Origin: Gautieria morchelliformis
Lineage: Eukaryota > Basidiomycota > Agaricomycetes > Gomphales > Gomphaceae
Direction of reading: 5' to 3'
DNA: 64,000 nt
Assembly: GCA_015179125.1 (NCBI GenBank)
Contig: WHVA01000205.1
Coordinates: forward strand, 1 to 64,000
Positions 61,954-64,000 of this stretch are shown piece after piece (within the stretch, counting starts at the first letter, position 1; each line of letters starts with the position of its first letter). Made by a program: the position numbers and the translations under genes. A model generated the notes under the pieces. The model did no database searches, was not told where the DNA came from, and worked only from the letters and a program-made list of their open reading frames with translations.

Positions 61954-63810
61954 TCACGATGGCGCATGTTGTGGTTCCTCAGTGGCTTCGAAAGCACAGC
62001 AGAATGCTGAATTGTCCAGTAACACAAACCCTTTGCCGTCAGGACTCCATTTGACATTTCGTACTTCGAATTTCTCTGTAAAACCGATATTACACACATA
62101 TAAAGGGTGTACAGGTAGCACTAAGTGGGTATCCCGACGCACTCCGCGATTTCAGTGAGGTTGTGCTCTGTCTTCCCATTCTGAATGCCAAGTGTGGACA
62201 GCACGAGTCCCGCAACTAAGCAGAAGACTACCCGCTTGAACAGGGTTCCATCGCACGTCCAGGACGGCCTGATTGTGCAGAAGGATAGAGCGAAGACGCG
62301 GGTTGAACGGTTCTGACAGAGTAGGGAAAGCATACACATGTAATGCCGTCGGCGCGTTTTCTAATCCCAGCATAGGTCACTCAGCATAAGAGTACGAGGC
62401 GACCATGCCGTACCGAAACGCGCCATCAACAATGTGCCGTCCACATTCCATTCTAACTGAACTGCACCGCTCCTCGGGTCAGGCTTTTCTGGGTTAGTGC
62501 GGATCAGGGATACGGATGCTACGCCCTGCACACGGTCATCTGCATTCAAGATAAGTTAGTTATGTCTTCACAAGATATGGCCAGACCTACATGGCTGAAA
62601 GGCATAACCATGTGTTGACTCTAACCAGTTCAATGGTTCACGCCAAACATTCTGCGAAGCGAGATGATGTTGAATGTTTTAAAACGCACAATGACATACC
62701 GTTCCTGCAGGGATCCGAGTATGGAGCTCAAGCGTCTTCACCGAGGTCCAACTAAGAGAGTTGAGGGTGTGGATCTACGGCAAGAGTTGTTCACAAGGAG
62801 GCGTCAACGTCATGGAAGTGCACCTTGTCGTCATATCCGGCCACAGCTAGAAAGGAACCAGATGGATGCCAGACGACGCTGCGAACTCCAAGGGCAGGTT
62901 CTTGTTCAGGAACAAATGTTGCCAGCAAGTGACCGGCAAGAGTCAGGATGTAAAGTTTGTACTACAGAAACAGTTCAGAGTGATAAAGACACGAGGAGAA
63001 AGCGGCTAACTCCAAAGGGCCCTCCCACACGGCAAGATGGTTGCCGGTAGGAGACAGGGATATTGAGGATAACGAAGACGAAGGTAAGAGTACATGCTGT
63101 ATGTTGCTATCAACTGACATGTGCACCAAAGACAAAAAGAAACGAAAGCTCACCCGGGCTAATTTGTATGAGTCGAGGGCGTCGTAAACACCAAGTGTGT
63201 CTTTCGACTTATGCCGCTCGGCAAGAACGAAATACCGACCGTCCTTACGAAAAGTATACCCTTTGTCTGTGTACTTGGGAAATTGTACATACGTGGCAGA
63301 GCCGGTCACCAGGGACCATATTGTCACTCGAAGCTACTTGCACTGAGCGATGTTCAGTAGGACAAGAGAAAGGCGCACCCCCCACTCAGAGAAACACAAG
63401 ACATGGCGACCGTCAGGGGCCCATTCAGCCTTCGCAAGGCCCTCCACTCCGGCCTCGATCTTTGCGTTCCAAGTATCATCTCGCATCTTGAAGACGTGAA
63501 CGACGCCGCGTTTAGCACAGGCGGCAAGAATATGTTCTGAATCAGCAGACCATCCCAGGTGGGTGATCCATCCTTCAGGCTCTACTGATTTTTTTAGTGG
63601 CTGTTTCCCTGCGGCAAGGATCCCGGACGAGGCGGAGTGTGCATTGTCCAGCAGCCAAGTCCTGGCGATCTGAAATGTATCCGACCGCCGCACGACGATT
63701 CTATCTTGGACAGCTGTGAGAATAAACTGGGTTCCTGGGCTGAAACAGACGTGATTATGGGTTTGACTGTAGATTTCCGTGAAATCATAGCCTATAGAGG
63801 CATGGGACAT
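61954..63810 (-). CDS. WRAP73/WDR8-like WD40 protein, nine exons, three suspect sites
   Basis: Exons (reverse): 63810-63379, 63333-63154, 63096-63010, 62961-62824, 62774-62700, 62651-62591, 62539-62414, 62360-about 62130, 62075-61954. Most introns are GT-AG and 45-57 nt. The start MSHASIGYDFTEIYSQTHNH and the segments HLGWSADSEHILAACAKRG, LAVWEGPLE and NVKWSPDGKGFVLLD match WRAP73, a spindle-pole/centrosome WD40 protein that in fission yeast (Wdr8) works with Msd1 and Pkl1. Three places do not fit: no GT at the exon 3 end, a frame slip near 62160, and no fitting donor after exon 8. These may be assembly indels or decay. Confidence 0.8.
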
Positions 63811-63870
63811 GGCGTCCCGATATGGTGAAGGCCAATTCCTTTAAATTTATTTCTTAAATCTTCAGTGAGA

Positions 63871-63887
63871 ACGCGTCAAGAACGCGT
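63871..63887. promoter_or_regulatory. Two ACGCGT boxes upstream of the WRAP73-like gene
   Basis: ACGCGT occurs at 63871-63876 and 63882-63887, 61-77 bp before the start codon. This hexamer is the MluI cell-cycle box bound by MBF-type factors in yeasts and suggests G1/S expression; a role here is inference. Confidence 0.5.
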
Positions 63888-64000
63888 CCACATCCAAAGA
63901 ACAGGCCGCCTCCAACTCCGACTGGCTGTTTAATTATACAAATTGCCTTGATGGTAGGCCACCGCCTTCCCTAATGCCTGTGTAGATGGTGGACAAGCAG
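63888..64000. other. Window end, nothing recognised
   Basis: No coding frame or repeat is seen in these bases. They probably hold the upstream region of the WRAP73-like gene or a neighbouring gene. Confidence 0.5.

Overview
The window looks like repeat-rich nuclear DNA of a filamentous basidiomycete, most likely an Agaricomycete. Three things point there: a FunK1-type protein kinase gene, chromodomain Ty3/gypsy elements with several short-LTR families, and short GT-AG introns of about 45-57 nt in every spliced gene. Nearly all of the 64 kb is nested mobile DNA. Apparent host-type genes are a FunK1 kinase, an unrecognised multi-exon gene and a WRAP73/WDR8-like WD40 gene at the right edge. No rRNA, tRNA or CRISPR was found.

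Layout. 1-5313: 3' part of a chromodomain Ty3 element (Ty3-A), with a spliced gene on the opposite strand between pol and the 3' LTR. 5314-8711: truncated second element (Ty3-B) with the same layout. 8712-10689: decayed pol piece of a third family (Ty3-C) and a lone A-type LTR. 10746-11422: unrecognised reverse-strand coding remnant. 11469-20955: a 9.5 kb unit bounded by about 585-bp inverted arms and TA dinucleotides; it holds a G-rich minisatellite, a solo LTR, an unrecognised gene, a FunK1 kinase and two partial Tc1/mariner transposases. 21049-22945: reverse-strand gag remnant split by a solo LTR. 23042-31459: Ty3-C with 145-bp LTRs and a large third ORF. 31461-32529: unclassified insertion. 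32609-39898: Ty3-D. 39899-51164: truncated and complete copies of reverse-oriented Ty3-E with a Helitron fragment and LTRs between. 51165-61880: a head-to-tail Helitron series; the first copy carries Rep/helicase and the others are non-autonomous and full of minisatellites. 61954-63810: WRAP73-like gene on the reverse strand.

How the parts relate. The retroelements supply their own Gag, protease, RT/RNase H and integrase, but most copies carry frameshifts or stops. The Helitron Rep/helicase at 51193-55074 could mobilise in trans the downstream units that share its 3' hairpin-CTAG end. The best candidates for something little described are the spliced antisense genes of Ty3-A and Ty3-B with Zn2Cys6-like cysteines, the tandem Helitrons carrying a palindrome-plus-TATA module, and the long-armed element enclosing a kinase. 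All calls are by eye; no alignment or database search was run.
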